Of a stretch of DNA of 64,000 nucleotides, positions 54,632 through 64,000 are shown piece by piece. Source of the DNA: Methylophilus sp. QUAN (GTDB lineage: Bacteria; Pseudomonadota; Gammaproteobacteria; Burkholderiales; Methylophilaceae). The stretch's first letter is position 1, and every line of letters begins with the position of its first letter. A program made the translations under genes and the position numbers. The stretch covers positions 744,001 through 808,000 of the forward strand of contig NZ_JADKYT010000002.1 in assembly GCF_015354445.1 (NCBI RefSeq). Reading direction: 5' to 3'. Below the pieces are notes generated by a model. It worked only from the letters and a program-made list of their open reading frames with translations, had not been told where the DNA came from and made no database searches.

Positions 54632-54648
54632 TGGCGGAGAGAGAGGGA
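54632..54648 (+). repeat. Right attachment core
   Basis: TGGCGGAGAGAGAGGGA, the 3' end of tRNA-Ser on the minus strand, identical to 43257-43273. Confidence 0.92.
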
Positions 54649-54721
54649 TTCGAACCCTCGATAGAGTTGCCCCTATGCCACCTTTCCAGGGTGGTGACTT
54701 AAACCGCTCATCCATCTCTCC
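54632..54721 (-). tRNA. tRNA-Ser (GGA)
   Basis: The 90-base gene includes an encoded CCA. The acceptor stem GGAGAGA pairs with TCTCTCC; the anticodon stem CCACC/GGTGG encloses the loop CTGGAAA with anticodon GGA (reads UCC). The long variable arm expected of tRNA-Ser is present (GCATAGGGGCAACTCTATC) and the T-arm GAGGGTTCGAATCCCTC is standard. The element at 43257-54648 regenerates its 3' end. Confidence 0.95.
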
Positions 54722-55044
54722 GAAAGAAGGCGCGATTATAGCCCATAAAACTCTTTGCCGCCAAACAATTTAATGGATTTTTTTCAGGCGCGCATCGGTC
54801 AAAACAGGCCATAAAAACGCACTCTATAACACCACTCAGCACTCTTATAAATCATCAAAAAGTTATCTAAAAAGGCTTGCTTTTGTCAGCATGAAGGTTT
54901 AATGTTTAGCACACAAACAGTCGCCTAAGCCTTGTAAAATAAGGTGTTAAGGCATGTTTATCGCGATAGCTAATTGCGATTTGATGCAAGCGGTTTGGAG
55001 AGCAGTTCTGCTATAACATTAATAGAAAAAGTACAGGAGTAACT
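54722..55044. other. Gap between tRNA-Ser and aldehyde dehydrogenase gene
   Basis: This 323-base stretch contains the minus-strand tRNA promoter region and the plus-strand promoter of the aldehyde dehydrogenase gene, with a possible -10 TATAAC near 55012. I see no gene. AGGAG precedes the ATG at 55045. Confidence 0.5.
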
Positions 55045-56565
55045 ATGAGTTTGGATCTTCTTAAGGCGATGGGCGTCAAAGTCCCATACAAAGCCAAGTA
55101 TGACAACTTTATCGGTGGCAAATGGGTTGCGCCGGTGAAAGGTGAATATTTTGATGTGATTTCACCCATTACCGGTAAACCATATACCCAGGCTGCACGC
55201 TCCAGCGCTGAAGATGTCGAGCTGGCATTAGACGCGGCACATGCGGCGGCAGACAAATGGGGCAAAACTTCAGTCGTTGAACGTTCTAACCTCTTGCTGA
55301 AAATTGCTGACCGCATTGAGCAAAACCTTGAACTGATTGCCACTGCAGAAACCGTGGACAATGGCAAGCCGATTCGTGAAACGCTGAATGCTGACATCCC
55401 GTTAGCCGCTGACCACTTCCGCTACTTTGCCGGTGCTTTGCGCGCGCAAGAAGGTAGCATCAGTGAGCTGGATGAAAACACCGTGGCTTATCACTTCCAT
55501 GAACCGCTGGGCGTCGTTGGCCAGATTATTCCATGGAACTTCCCTATTCTGATGGCAGCCTGGAAACTGGCGCCAGCGGTAGCAGCAGGTAACGTAGTGG
55601 TGATGAAACCTGCAGAGTTTACCCCGATCAGCTTGTTGATTTTGATGGAAGTGATTGCAGATTTGCTGCCACCTGGTGTTATTAACGTGGTGAATGGCTT
55701 TGGCCGTGAAGTCGGCGCGCCGTTGTCTACCAGCAAACGTATCGCCAAAATCGCCTTTACCGGCTCAACCGCCACTGGCCGTTATATTGCCCAGGCGGCT
55801 GCCAACAACCTGATTCCTGCGACGCTGGAGTTGGGTGGCAAATCGCCTAACGTTTTCTTTGAAGACATCATGGCCGCTGACGATGACTTTTTGGATAAAG
55901 CTGTTGAAGGCCTGGTGCTGTTTGCCTTTAACCAGGGCGAGGTCTGTACCTGCCCTTCCCGTGCATTGATCCAGGAATCCATTTACGACAAGTTTATGGA
56001 GCGTGTATTGCCACGCGTGGCCGCAATCAAGCAAGGCAACCCGCTGGATCCAAACACCATGATAGGCGCACAAGCCTCTCAGGACCAGGTGAACAAGATT
56101 CTGTCGTACATGGATATCGGCCGCCAGGAAGGCGCGCAGCAACTGTGTGGTGGCGAGCGCAATATTCTGGGCGGTGATTTGGCAGAAGGTTATTACATCA
56201 AGCCAACGCTGTTCAAAGGCCATAATAAAATGCGTATCTTCCAGGAAGAGATTTTTGGACCGGTCTTGGCTGTGACGACGTTTAAAGACGAAGCGGAAGC
56301 CTTGAGCATTGCTAACGACACCATCTTCGGCCTGGGCTCAGGCGTATGGACACGTGACGGCAGCCGTGCGTATCGCATGGGTCGTGGCATCAAGGCTGGC
56401 CGTGTCTGGACCAACTGTTACCACGCCTACCCTGCACACGCCGCATTTGGTGGTTACAAAGAGTCTGGTATTGGCCGTGAAACCCACAAAATGATGTTAG
56501 ATCACTACCAGCAAACGAAAAACATGCTGGTCAGCTACAGCCCGAAAAAATTGGGATTCTTCTAA
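55045..56565 (+). CDS. NAD-dependent aldehyde dehydrogenase (acetaldehyde/ExaC-type)
   Basis: The 506-residue protein has the aldehyde dehydrogenase layout: [20 protein letters not shown] in the cofactor-binding part, [11 protein letters not shown], the Glu motif [12 protein letters not shown] and the catalytic Cys in [12 protein letters not shown]. The GEVCTCPSR form is typical of the acetaldehyde dehydrogenase group used in ethanol oxidation. DUF779 follows after a terminator, a frequent neighbour of this enzyme. In a methylotroph it could oxidise aldehydes from multicarbon alcohols. Confidence 0.93.
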   Translation: MSLDLLKAMGVKVPYKAKYDNFIGGKWVAPVKGEYFDVISPITGKPYTQAARSSAEDVELALDAAHAAADKWGKTSVVERSNLLLKIADRIEQNLELIATAETVDNGKPIRETLNADIPLAADHFRYFAGALRAQEGSISELDENTVAYHFHEPLGVVGQIIPWNFPILMAAWKLAPAVAAGNVVVMKPAEFTPISLLILMEVIADLLPPGVINVVNGFGREVGAPLSTSKRIAKIAFTGSTATGRYIAQAAANNLIPATLELGGKSPNVFFEDIMAADDDFLDKAVEGLVLFAFNQGEVCTCPSRALIQESIYDKFMERVLPRVAAIKQGNPLDPNTMIGAQASQDQVNKILSYMDIGRQEGAQQLCGGERNILGGDLAEGYYIKPTLFKGHNKMRIFQEEIFGPVLAVTTFKDEAEALSIANDTIFGLGSGVWTRDGSRAYRMGRGIKAGRVWTNCYHAYPAHAAFGGYKESGIGRETHKMMLDHYQQTKNMLVSYSPKKLGFF

Positions 56566-56599
56566 TTTCCGGGTAAACGCCAGGCAAGTATGAAGGCTT

Positions 56600-56631
56600 A
56601 AAAAAGGAGCGAATTTTTCGCTCCTTTTTTT
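56600..56631 (+). terminator. Terminator after aldehyde dehydrogenase gene
   Basis: AAAAAAGGAGCGAA and TTCGCTCCTTTTTT form a stem with a short T-rich loop and a T-run. Confidence 0.9.
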
Positions 56632-56672
56632 ATCTATAATGTCATGATGGCAAGATCAACGGGGAGAGATAA

Positions 56673-57053
56673 ATGACTGAGCGCGTTTCTGCAACACCAG
56701 CGGCCGTTGCACTGATTGAACAACTGACGGCACAACATGGCCCTATCGTTTTTTTCCAGTCTGGTGGCTGTTGCGAAGGCAGTGGCCCCATGTGTCTGCC
56801 AGCCGCAGAATTCAGGCCTAGCCCGGCAGACGTGAAGCTGGGTGATTTACCTGGCGGCGCCATTTTTTACATGAGCGACAGCCACTTCAGCTTTATGCAC
56901 AGCACGCATACCATACTGGATGCGATGCCTGGTTCCAGCGGTTCATTCTCACTGGATTGTGGCAGTGGCATGGCGTTTATTACACGTGGCCGTTTATATT
57001 CAGATGAAGAGTTGACGCAGTTGCAGCCTGAGCAACGCATAGGCTTGCAGTAA
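56673..57053 (+). CDS. DUF779 protein
   Basis: The 126-residue protein has the DUF779 pattern, with conserved cysteines (SGGCCEGSGPMC) near residues 31-42 and DCGSGMAFITRGR near the C-terminus. DUF779 genes are often found beside aldehyde dehydrogenases, suggesting a metal-related or accessory role in aldehyde oxidation, though no function is proved. The gene is separate from the dehydrogenase operon by a terminator. Confidence 0.85.
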   Translation: MTERVSATPAAVALIEQLTAQHGPIVFFQSGGCCEGSGPMCLPAAEFRPSPADVKLGDLPGGAIFYMSDSHFSFMHSTHTILDAMPGSSGSFSLDCGSGMAFITRGRLYSDEELTQLQPEQRIGLQ

Positions 57054-57055
57054 AT

Positions 57056-57083
57056 AAAAAAGGCATCCAAGGATGCCTTTTTT
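57056..57083. terminator. Bidirectional terminator between DUF779 and cheZ
   Basis: AAAAAAGGCATCC and GGATGCCTTTTTT form a perfect stem with a 2-base loop and T-runs on both strands, serving both convergent genes. Confidence 0.9.
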
Positions 57084-57100
57084 GATAAGCCGATACAACA

Positions 57101-57781
57101 TTAGAAGCCTAGGCTTTCCAGCAAATCATCGACCTGTTCCTGGTTAGCCACCACATCCACCGTATTATGCGGATCAATTTGTGGGCCGTTCAATAAAGAA
57201 TCATCGTCTTTTTTCACTGGTGGGGCAAAATCAACCAGCACTTGCACCAGTTGTCTTTCCAGGTCTTGCGCCAGCGTGGTGACTTTCTTAATCACCTGAC
57301 CAGTCAGGTCCTGGAAGTCTTGCGCCATCATGATATCCATCAGCAACGACTTCGTGGTGGTGGTATGTTCGTTGGCCAATGCCAAATAAGCCAATGTTTC
57401 CTGCACCACGGCATCATATTCTGACTTCAGTGAGGCACGTTGCATCACCTCTTCCCAGCGCTGTTTTAATGCACCGGCACGGTCTGCCAATTCAGATTGC
57501 AGCGGCGTGGCCTGATCTGTCGCATTTAACACACGCTCTGCAGCCTGCTCTGTCATTTTAGCGACATAGCTCAAACGGTCACGTGCATCAGGGATTTCCT
57601 GGGCGACCTGTTCAAGCACTTTGTCATAGCCCAAGCCACTCAAGCTGTCATGCAGCGAGCGTGTCATGTGACCAATCCGGCTGATCATTTCTTCTTGTTG
57701 ATTTCCATTCAGGTCTTGCATGATGGTGGCAGCAATGTCCACGACAAGATTATCCTGATTAGGATTGACAGCTTCGGTCAT
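57101..57781 (-). CDS. cheZ: CheZ, CheY-P phosphatase
   Basis: The 226-residue protein has the long four-helix core with the catalytic Gln in MAQDFQDLTGQVIKK (about residues 149-163) and the C-terminal CheY-binding peptide (QVDDLLESLGF). CheZ removes the phosphate from CheY. It is the last gene of the che operon and lies 2 bases after cheY. Confidence 0.95.
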   Translation of the reverse strand: MTEAVNPNQDNLVVDIAATIMQDLNGNQQEEMISRIGHMTRSLHDSLSGLGYDKVLEQVAQEIPDARDRLSYVAKMTEQAAERVLNATDQATPLQSELADRAGALKQRWEEVMQRASLKSEYDAVVQETLAYLALANEHTTTTKSLLMDIMMAQDFQDLTGQVIKKVTTLAQDLERQLVQVLVDFAPPVKKDDDSLLNGPQIDPHNTVDVVANQEQVDDLLESLGF

Positions 57782-57783
57782 GG

Positions 57784-58182
57784 TTACACCTCGCCTTTTT
57801 CCAATTTTTCAAAGATTTTGGATAATTTCTCTTCCAGGGTGGCTGCCGTAAATGGTTTCACGACATAACCATTTGCTTTCGCCTGTGCCGCTGCGATGAT
57901 GTTTTCTTTCTTCGCTTCGGCGGTCACCATCAGTACTGGCAATTTAGAGAGCTTGTTATCTGCACGGATATTCTGCAACATGGTTAAACCATCCATGTTC
58001 GGCATATTCCAGTCCGAGACCACAAACTCAAAGTCACCATTACGCAGCTTGTTCAATGCATCCGCGCCATCTTCGGCCTCTTCCACATTGTTATAACCCA
58101 ACTCCTTGAGCAGGTTACGTACGATTCTACGCATGGTGGAAAAGTCGTCCACTACCAGAAATTTTGTATTAGGGTTGCCCAT
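57784..58182 (-). CDS. cheY: CheY, chemotaxis response regulator
   Basis: The 132-residue protein is a single receiver domain with Asp12/Asp13, phosphoacceptor Asp57 ([12 protein letters not shown]) and the conserved Lys in YVVKPFT. It carries the signal from CheA to the flagellar motor. CheA and CheW are not in the window. Confidence 0.96.
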   Translation of the reverse strand: MGNPNTKFLVVDDFSTMRRIVRNLLKELGYNNVEEAEDGADALNKLRNGDFEFVVSDWNMPNMDGLTMLQNIRADNKLSKLPVLMVTAEAKKENIIAAAQAKANGYVVKPFTAATLEEKLSKIFEKLEKGEV

Positions 58183-58293
58183 TTGTTACTCCACTATCAT
58201 TAGTTACCTATCCCGTAGCATTGATTATCTGACAAATGACACGCAATGCTATTGTCAATAAAACCGGGATTTGTCTGTTTGTTCACCACTACG

Positions 58294-59364
58294 TTACACA
58301 CGCAGGGCACGTTCACTATTAGTAGCTAAATAATGTAGCACCATTCGCGGCAGGTCTTTCAGATGCCCCACCTCATGGACGCCACCATGCGCGACTGCCT
58401 CGCGCGGCATGCCATACACTACGCAGCTTTCTTCATTTTGTGAAAAATTATAGGCACCAGCATTCTTCATGCGCAGCATCCCTGCAGCGCCATCCTTGCC
58501 CATGCCAGTCAGGATAATACCCACTGCGTTTTTACCCGCATTGATGGCTGCAGAATCAAACAATACATCGACTGAAGGTTTATGTCTATTGACCGGCTCG
58601 CTGTCTGACAGCTTGGTCACATAGTTCGCACCGCTTCTGGCCAGCAACAAATGTTTGTCACCAGGGGCGATATACGCATGGCCTGGCAAGACACGCTCAC
58701 CATCCACCGCTTCTTTCACCGCAATTTTGCACAAACTGTTCAGGCGCTCGGCAAAAGACTTGGTAAATCCGGCTGGCATATGCTGGGTAATCAGGATTCC
58801 CGGGCAATCTGATGGCATTTGCATCAATACTGCTTTAATCGCCTCGGTGCCACCTGTAGAGGCACCGATAATCAATAGCTTTTCACTACTGATCAGCGGA
58901 TTGCGGATCGCATTTTGTTGCACCTGCGTATTCGAGGCCTTGGCAATACTTTGCAAAGTACTGACTTTAGCCCTGGAGGCGGTGCGGATTTTGTCTGTGA
59001 TTTCGTCCGCATACTGTTGCATGCCTTGTGCAATGCCCATTTTAGGCTTGGTCACAAAGTCTGTCGCGCCGAGTTCCAGCGCACGCAGTGTAATTTCAGA
59101 GCCCTTTTCAGTCAGCGTAGACACCATCAACACTGGCATCGGGCGCAAGCGCATGAGTTTTTCCAGAAAATCCAACCCATCCATGCGTGGCATTTCCACG
59201 TCCAGGGTCAATACATCCGGGTTCAATTGCTTGATCATTTCTCTAGCCACCAGGGGATCCGGCGCGGTACCGACCACTTCCAGATCCTTGGTGTCATTGA
59301 TAATCTCGCTCAGCAGACTGCGGATCAGTGCCGAATCATCTATCACGAGCACTTTTGTTTTCAT
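58294..59364 (-). CDS. cheB: CheB, receptor methylesterase
   Basis: The 356-residue protein has an N-terminal receiver domain (Asp55 in [12 protein letters not shown]) and a C-terminal methylesterase domain with the catalytic Ser in GASTGGTEA, the His in TQHMPAGFT and the Asp in GMGKDGAAG. CheB removes methyl groups from chemoreceptors and deamidates glutamines. A 111-base gap separates it from cheY. Confidence 0.96.
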   Translation of the reverse strand: MKTKVLVIDDSALIRSLLSEIINDTKDLEVVGTAPDPLVAREMIKQLNPDVLTLDVEMPRMDGLDFLEKLMRLRPMPVLMVSTLTEKGSEITLRALELGATDFVTKPKMGIAQGMQQYADEITDKIRTASRAKVSTLQSIAKASNTQVQQNAIRNPLISSEKLLIIGASTGGTEAIKAVLMQMPSDCPGILITQHMPAGFTKSFAERLNSLCKIAVKEAVDGERVLPGHAYIAPGDKHLLLARSGANYVTKLSDSEPVNRHKPSVDVLFDSAAINAGKNAVGIILTGMGKDGAAGMLRMKNAGAYNFSQNEESCVVYGMPREAVAHGGVHEVGHLKDLPRMVLHYLATNSERALRV

Positions 59365-59388
59365 GGCATGCCCTCTTTTTAATTATTA

Positions 59389-59997
59389 TTAAAACAAATC
59401 GATATCGCCACCCACATCGTTGGTCCGCAGCTTGCTGGAGTAAGCCTGTTCGCGCTTGACCAAGGTGTAGTTGTTCAGTTGTTTCAGTTTTTTAACCAGC
59501 ACTTTGCCCGTTTTGGGAAAAAAGTAGACTTTACGCGGATAGATATCCAGCAAGTCTTCGCCAGTCACTTTAATACCTTCTTCTTTGAGGTATTTTTTAA
59601 CGAAAGCCGCGTTGCGGTCACCCACGTTATTGGTGGTAAAACTGCGCAACACATTGCCGCCGCCAAAAATCTTCGCTTCCAGGTTTTCTCGTTTGGCGCC
59701 ATTACGCAGCAACTGGTTAATCAATACTTCCATGGCATAGGTGCCATAGCGCATAGATTCAGAAACCGGGCTGTCTTTATCCGCACTGCCACCTTCCGGT
59801 AGCATGAAGTGGTTCATGCCGCCAATGCCGGTACGGCTGTCGCGGATACAGGCAGACACACACGAACCGAGCACAGTGACAATCAGCATGTCCTTATCGG
59901 TGTAGTAATACTCCCCTGGTGAGATTTTGGCGGCGTTTGTGTTAAACGTCCTGTCAAAATACAGGGTGGTTGAAATTTCTTCTTGCATGACACTCAT
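59389..59997 (-). CDS. cheD: CheD, receptor glutamine deamidase
   Basis: The 202-residue protein has the CheD active-site Cys in VLGSCVSACIRD and the His in GGMNHFMLPEG. CheD deamidates glutamine residues in chemoreceptors. Its start overlaps the cheR stop (ATGA). Confidence 0.95.
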   Translation of the reverse strand: MSVMQEEISTTLYFDRTFNTNAAKISPGEYYYTDKDMLIVTVLGSCVSACIRDSRTGIGGMNHFMLPEGGSADKDSPVSESMRYGTYAMEVLINQLLRNGAKRENLEAKIFGGGNVLRSFTTNNVGDRNAAFVKKYLKEEGIKVTGEDLLDIYPRKVYFFPKTGKVLVKKLKQLNNYTLVKREQAYSSKLRTNDVGGDIDLF

Positions 59998-60893
59998 GTC
60001 GATTTCCGATGCGTAAACAGGCTGGAACGTGCCGCGCCACTGGTTTTTAATTTATAGACGGTTTTTCCTAACAGTTGCAGGTGATCGGAAACATATAAAA
60101 AGTTTTCCGAATGTCCGGCCAGCAACAAGCTGTCTTCATGCATTAAGGTGACAAATTTATCAATAATCTTGCCTTGTGTCGGCTTGTCAAAATAAATCAT
60201 GACGTTGCGACAAAAGATCACGTCAAAGCCGTCGTGAAATGGCCATTGTGTATCCAGCAAGTTGAGCTGATGGAAATGAATCAACTCGCGTACCGCCTTC
60301 TTCACACGCACCAGTCCATCGTGCTTGCCAGTGCCTCTTTCAAAAAACTTGCGTACTCTGGCATCTTCCATTTTTTTGATGCGATCCAGAGGATAAACCC
60401 CTGCTGCGGCCGTTGCCAGCACATTGGTATCAATATCAGTAGCAATAATTTCAACCGGCGGCTTGAGTGTATTAAAGGCCTCGCATGCGGTGATGGCAAT
60501 CGAATAAGGCTCTTCCCCGGTCGATGCCGCTGAACACCAGATGCGTATCGGTTTGGCAGGCTTGCGTGCGGCAAGCTTGCTCAAATGTTCCGCTAATATC
60601 GGGAAGTGATGCTCTTCCCGAAAGAATGAGGTCAGATTCGTGGTCAGTGCATTGGTAAATGCCTGCCACTCATCTGCATTGTTATGGTTCTCCAACGTGT
60701 CCAGATACTGCTTGAAGCTGAGCATATCCAATGCGCGTAACCGCCGACCAATACGGCTATACACCATATCGGTCTTTGCATCGGATAATGAAATGCCTGC
60801 ATGGCGATAAATCAGGCTTTTAATTCTGACGAAATCATCGCGCGTAAACAAAAACTCGCGCTCTTCCTGTTCTTGTTTTTTCAATGCACTCAC
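59994..60893 (-). CDS. cheR: CheR, receptor methyltransferase
   Basis: The 299-residue protein has the N-terminal helical CheR domain (residues about 12-70) and the SAM-binding domain with IWCSAASTGEEPYSIA and CRNVMIYFD. CheR methylates glutamates on chemoreceptors. It follows the fae homologue by 44 bases and overlaps cheD by 4. Confidence 0.96.
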   Translation of the reverse strand: MSALKKQEQEEREFLFTRDDFVRIKSLIYRHAGISLSDAKTDMVYSRIGRRLRALDMLSFKQYLDTLENHNNADEWQAFTNALTTNLTSFFREEHHFPILAEHLSKLAARKPAKPIRIWCSAASTGEEPYSIAITACEAFNTLKPPVEIIATDIDTNVLATAAAGVYPLDRIKKMEDARVRKFFERGTGKHDGLVRVKKAVRELIHFHQLNLLDTQWPFHDGFDVIFCRNVMIYFDKPTQGKIIDKFVTLMHEDSLLLAGHSENFLYVSDHLQLLGKTVYKLKTSGAARSSLFTHRKST

Positions 60894-60937
60894 TTCGTTA
60901 TCCTATGCAAATCCGTTGGGTGAACATTGGCTAAAAA

Positions 60938-61645
60938 TTAAGCCTTTGTTGTATCAATACGATCTTTCATTTGTGCAATTGCCAATTCAACTTGCTTGTC
61001 TTCACGTGCTTTGGTTTCAGCACTGGTGCGTGCAAACTGGCTACGCTCTTTCATTTGAGAGATTGCCAATGCAGCAGCCTGGTCATCAGCACGGCGGTTT
61101 TGTGCTTCTGGGGTTTGTGCTGCAAATGGATGCAAGGCTTCTTTGTACTGTTTCACCACATCAGCGGCTTTAGGCTCGCGGGCAATCGCGGCTTTAATCG
61201 CAATTTTCGTTGCGCGGTAGTTCCAGTCCTGGATACGGTCATCCATGTCTGCTTTGCTGTCGATAAACACGCCAACGCAGATAAATACGTCATCAGCCTC
61301 TTCCAGTGGGATCGTGCCATCAGCGACACAGTCCATCACAGCCATGGCCACGCCACGTTGCGCTGGGCCAAACATCTGTGTTGCCTGACGACCATCTTTA
61401 ATCGTCACTTTGTTAAACATTACAGTGTTTGGTTTTACCATCATGTTTGGCGCTGCAATCGCCAATAAACCGTTTACCCCTTGTTTTTGGTCGGTGAGCG
61501 TACGACAAAATGCGTCTTCTGCAGCGCTACCGCGTGGGCCCATAATTAAGTCAATGTGCGCCACATTTTTTAAATCCAAGCCACCCTCTGGGCGATCTTC
61601 GATAACCAAACCTTCACCAATTAACACTCGATCAATCACAGCCAT
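60938..61645 (-). CDS. Formaldehyde-activating enzyme (Fae) homologue with C-terminal helical extension
   Basis: Fae condenses formaldehyde with tetrahydromethanopterin. The first ~175 residues are clear Fae: [20 protein letters not shown] (with the catalytic-type His30), [16 protein letters not shown] and [13 protein letters not shown]. There is a short insertion before the His motif compared with the classical form. The last 60 residues are extra: basic-acidic helices with a repeat, AISQMKER (194-201) and AIAQMKDR (222-229). A strong ribosome site (AGGAG) precedes it. Its place between mcp and cheR within one operon is odd for a metabolic enzyme and suggests a role in formaldehyde sensing, which is inference. 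Whether it still binds methanopterin is unknown. Confidence 0.9.
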   Translation of the reverse strand: MAVIDRVLIGEGLVIEDRPEGGLDLKNVAHIDLIMGPRGSAAEDAFCRTLTDQKQGVNGLLAIAAPNMMVKPNTVMFNKVTIKDGRQATQMFGPAQRGVAMAVMDCVADGTIPLEEADDVFICVGVFIDSKADMDDRIQDWNYRATKIAIKAAIAREPKAADVVKQYKEALHPFAAQTPEAQNRRADDQAAALAISQMKERSQFARTSAETKAREDKQVELAIAQMKDRIDTTKA

Positions 61646-61697
61646 TTTTTTAACTCCTGATAAAAGTACTACTTATTAAAGGGCGATTGCGACCACC

Positions 61698-64000
61698 CTA
61701 ACCGTTGCTGACCTGGCGATAAGCATCGCCCCAGCCTGCATTTCCTGCTTTGTGGCCGGGCGTTGTTGCATGCCCATCCACGATAAACACACCGACAGCG
61801 GTTGCCAGTTCATTGGCATGATCCATCAATGACTCAGCCGCTGCTGCTGCCTCTTCTACCAAGGCGGTATTCTGTTGCGTCACATCGTCCATGCGGATCA
61901 CGGCATCATTGACCAGGGCAATGCCTGCACTCTGTTCGTTAGAGGCGGAGGCAATTTCACCGATAATGACACTGACGCGTTTTACTGAATCCACAATCTC
62001 ATGCATGGTGTTACCGGCTTCTTCAACCTGGCGACTACCTTCTGCTGTCTTGTTTACGGAATCATTAATCAACTCTTTAATTTCACGTGCGGCCACGGAT
62101 GAACGTTGCGCCAGGCTACCCACTTCGTTGGCCACTACCGCAAAACCACGGCCCTGCTCGCCGGCACGTGCCGCCTCAACGGCCGCATTCAGCGCCAGGA
62201 TATTGGTCTGGAAAGCGATGCTATCGATGACAGAAATAATGTCTTCAATCTTGCGTGCGCTTTCGTTGATATCACTCATGGTGCTCACCACGGCATTGAC
62301 CACTTCACCGCCTTTAACGGCGACTTCTGATGCCTGCGCAGCCAAGTGATTGGCCTGTTTGGCGTTGTCAGCATTCTGTTTCACGGTCGAAGCCAGTTCA
62401 TCCATGCTGGACGCTGTTTTTTCAAGGTTAGCGGCCTGGTCTTCGGTACGGCGGCTGAGGTCGGCATTGCCTTGGGCAATTTCCTTGGCGGCAATATTGA
62501 TGGACTCGGCAGCCGCTTTCACGGTCAGCACCGGCTCAACAATCATATCCAGCGTCTGGTTCATGCCCTCAACAATCTTGCGATAGTCGCCAGGGTGTTG
62601 TGTGGCATTGGCGCGCACCGTCACACGGCCTTCACGGGCCGCTTCTGCCAGCATTTGTGCATCTGCATTCAATGCTTTCAAATTGCTGCGTACTTGCTCA
62701 ATGGTTTGATTAATTTGGGCTTTTTGGCCAGGGAAACGCTCTAATGGTGCGTCAAAGTCACCATCGCCAAACGCCTGCACACAGGCCATGGCTTTCTGGT
62801 TCAATTCAATGTGCCCGGCCACAATCTGGTTGATGCTGGCAGCGAGCACTGAGAACTGGCCTTTAAACATATCTGCACGCAAGGTCATGTCAATATTGCC
62901 TTTTTCATGCTCGGCATTGACCCAATTCACAGAGTCGACAATGCCTTTCAGGTTACCGCGAATGCGGTCTACGCTCTTGTTCATGGCGGCTTTTTGACCA
63001 GGCATCGCTTCCAGTTGCACTGTCAGGTCGCCACGGCCAATGTTGTCCATCACCGCAATAAACTTCTCGGTATCACTGACATAAGCCGTCACCATGTGGT
63101 TCACGCCTTCTGCCACCGCTTTAAAGTCACCATCAAACTGGCTAATATCCAGCAAGGCATCAATCTCCCCTTGTGCATGTGCCGCAGAGACCTGTGCCAT
63201 ATCAGAAATCAGTGTTTTGACGTTATTCTTCAAGCTGTCAAAGCTGACATTCAAAGCATTTAAATCGCCTGGCAAGGTTTCCAGCTGGGCGCTAAAATCA
63301 CCGTGCCCCAGCAACTGCATGGACTGACTGGTTTTGTGCAGGATATCGGCATGCATATTGAGCATGCGATTAATATCCTGCGCCATATTGCAATACTCGC
63401 CACTAAATTTGTCGACATCAATAATGGCCTTGATGTTGCCTTTGGCGTGCTCAGCCACGACATGCGTCATTTGCTGATCTAATGTGCGTAAAGTTGCTTT
63501 GGCCTGGTTTAAGGCATGAATCACATTATCATCACTGTTGGCATCTGACTCTGAGCTGCTATTAAAGTCACCACTGGCAATGCCTTTGGCCGCCGCCAGC
63601 GCTTCATAAGTTTCACCACCCACATTACGTCTGATCGACGTAATCAATAACGAACCCACTGCCACAGTGAACAGCATCAGGCCAATATTCAGGCCATAGT
63701 TAATCCACTCATTCTGGTTAATCAACACTGGCGTTTGCTGCTCAATGCGTAAGGCACCATTACTCGCCAGTTTGACGACATTGTCAACCGCCAGTCTATG
63801 CTTTTGATAAGCAGCCTGCAATCTTTCCAGGGCCTGATCAATTTGCTTTTTATCACCACTGCGGATAGCGGGAATAACCTCGTTGTCACGCACGTTGAAA
63901 AACTGATTGCCACTCTCAAACAAAGGGCCTATCACACTGCTTTTCAAAGCGGATTCCGGCAATTGTGTTTGCCAGTAGGCATGACGCTCCTCAAATGACT
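61698..64000 (-). CDS. Methyl-accepting chemotaxis protein with eight HAMP-like units (N-terminus outside window)
   Basis: The gene runs past the end of the window; no start is in view. Visible parts are the end of a periplasmic sensor region, one membrane segment (near 63640-63700), then eight consecutive 45-residue HAMP-like units (62499-63578) of two alternating types, and a cytoplasmic signalling domain with the conserved hairpin [20 protein letters not shown]. The units alternate GDF/GDL-type starts with xGxI-type starts. The receptor ends without a NWETF pentapeptide. It is the first visible gene of the che operon, so its own signal probably feeds this pathway. Confidence 0.93.
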   Translation of the reverse strand, partial: SFEERHAYWQTQLPESALKSSVIGPLFESGNQFFNVRDNEVIPAIRSGDKKQIDQALERLQAAYQKHRLAVDNVVKLASNGALRIEQQTPVLINQNEWINYGLNIGLMLFTVAVGSLLITSIRRNVGGETYEALAAAKGIASGDFNSSSESDANSDDNVIHALNQAKATLRTLDQQMTHVVAEHAKGNIKAIIDVDKFSGEYCNMAQDINRMLNMHADILHKTSQSMQLLGHGDFSAQLETLPGDLNALNVSFDSLKNNVKTLISDMAQVSAAHAQGEIDALLDISQFDGDFKAVAEGVNHMVTAYVSDTEKFIAVMDNIGRGDLTVQLEAMPGQKAAMNKSVDRIRGNLKGIVDSVNWVNAEHEKGNIDMTLRADMFKGQFSVLAASINQIVAGHIELNQKAMACVQAFGDGDFDAPLERFPGQKAQINQTIEQVRSNLKALNADAQMLAEAAREGRVTVRANATQHPGDYRKIVEGMNQTLDMIVEPVLTVKAAAESINIAAKEIAQGNADLSRRTEDQAANLEKTASSMDELASTVKQNADNAKQANHLAAQASEVAVKGGEVVNAVVSTMSDINESARKIEDIISVIDSIAFQTNILALNAAVEAARAGEQGRGFAVVANEVGSLAQRSSVAAREIKELINDSVNKTAEGSRQVEEAGNTMHEIVDSVKRVSVIIGEIASASNEQSAGIALVNDAVIRMDDVTQQNTALVEEAAAAAESLMDHANELATAVGVFIVDGHATTPGHKAGNAGWGDAYRQVSNG

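Larger units (their letters stand above)
43257..54648. mobile_element. Integrative element in tRNA-Ser(GGA), about 11.4 kb
   Basis: The element is bounded by a 17-bp direct repeat, TGGCGGAGAGAGAGGGA, at 43257-43273 and at 54632-54648; the right copy is the 3' end of a tRNA-Ser gene. Inside each core, at exactly the same distance of 62 bases, lie two tandem copies of CGTAAGGTAAAA, as expected for integrase arm-type sites. The integrase is next to the left end. Cargo comprises a serine recombinase, small unknown genes, MgtC, a cation efflux protein, two PEP-CTERM proteins and an antirepressor. No phage structural genes are present. Confidence 0.9.

Noticed and set aside
43257..54648. Prophage
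   Set aside because: The element has integrase and an antirepressor but no capsid, tail, terminase or lysis genes, so it is better called an integrative element.

Overview
The window comes from a betaproteobacterial methylotroph, most likely Methylophilaceae (Methylophilus/Methylotenera-like). The main reasons are a homologue of the formaldehyde-activating enzyme Fae inside a chemotaxis operon, a tmRNA whose tag reads ANDETYALAA, and the cmk-rpsA-ihfB-lapB-pyrF order typical of betaproteobacteria. The genus is an inference; no 16S gene is present.

Layout. (1) 1-6286: the System I cytochrome c maturation operon ccmABCDEFGHI, almost every gene overlapping the next by 4 bases; ccmA is cut by the window edge. 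(2) 6389-14948: accessory redox and stress genes: a nitroreductase, three AhpD-like proteins, a glutathione transferase, an AraC regulator broken by an in-frame TGA, a secreted EF-hand protein, a MocR-type regulator divergent from a cupin/AhpD/SDR/cytochrome b561 run. (3) 14965-21279: a DnaQ-GIY-YIG nuclease divergent from an error-prone polymerase operon (two UmuD paralogues plus UmuC), then ilvB preceded by a promoter, a valine-rich leader peptide and an attenuator. (4) 21312-34991: a defence and mobility region with a GIY-YIG protein, a thioredoxin, a putative PD-(D/E)XK nuclease, a RES-Xre toxin-antitoxin pair, a complete type II CBASS operon (CD-NTase, Cap2, Cap3, 2TM-SAVED effector), two unrecognised genes downstream of it, a tyrosine recombinase divergent from a KfrA-like protein, and a cluster of repeated motifs. 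(5) 35116-43198: core genes ssrA, tyrA, aroA, cmk, rpsA, ihfB, lapB, pyrF and a ComEA-like gene. (6) 43257-54648: an 11.4-kb integrative element in a tRNA-Ser(GGA) gene, with 17-bp att cores, symmetric arm-type repeats, integrase, serine recombinase, MgtC and cation-efflux genes, a broken HNH-like gene, two PEP-CTERM genes between 47-bp direct repeats, a six-copy iteron-like array and an antirepressor. (7) 55045-57053: aldehyde dehydrogenase and DUF779. (8) 57101-64000 on the minus strand: a chemotaxis operon read as mcp-fae-cheR-cheD-cheB-cheY-cheZ; the receptor has eight consecutive 45-residue HAMP-like units and runs off the window.

How parts work together. The ccm genes mature c-type cytochromes such as those used by periplasmic alcohol dehydrogenases. 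The CBASS genes would sense phage, make a cyclic nucleotide and disrupt the membrane through the SAVED effector; Cap2 and Cap3 adjust the cyclase. The Fae homologue within the che operon suggests a link between formaldehyde and taxis, which is the most unusual core observation. All functions are inferred from sequence motifs and context read by eye; no database search was run.
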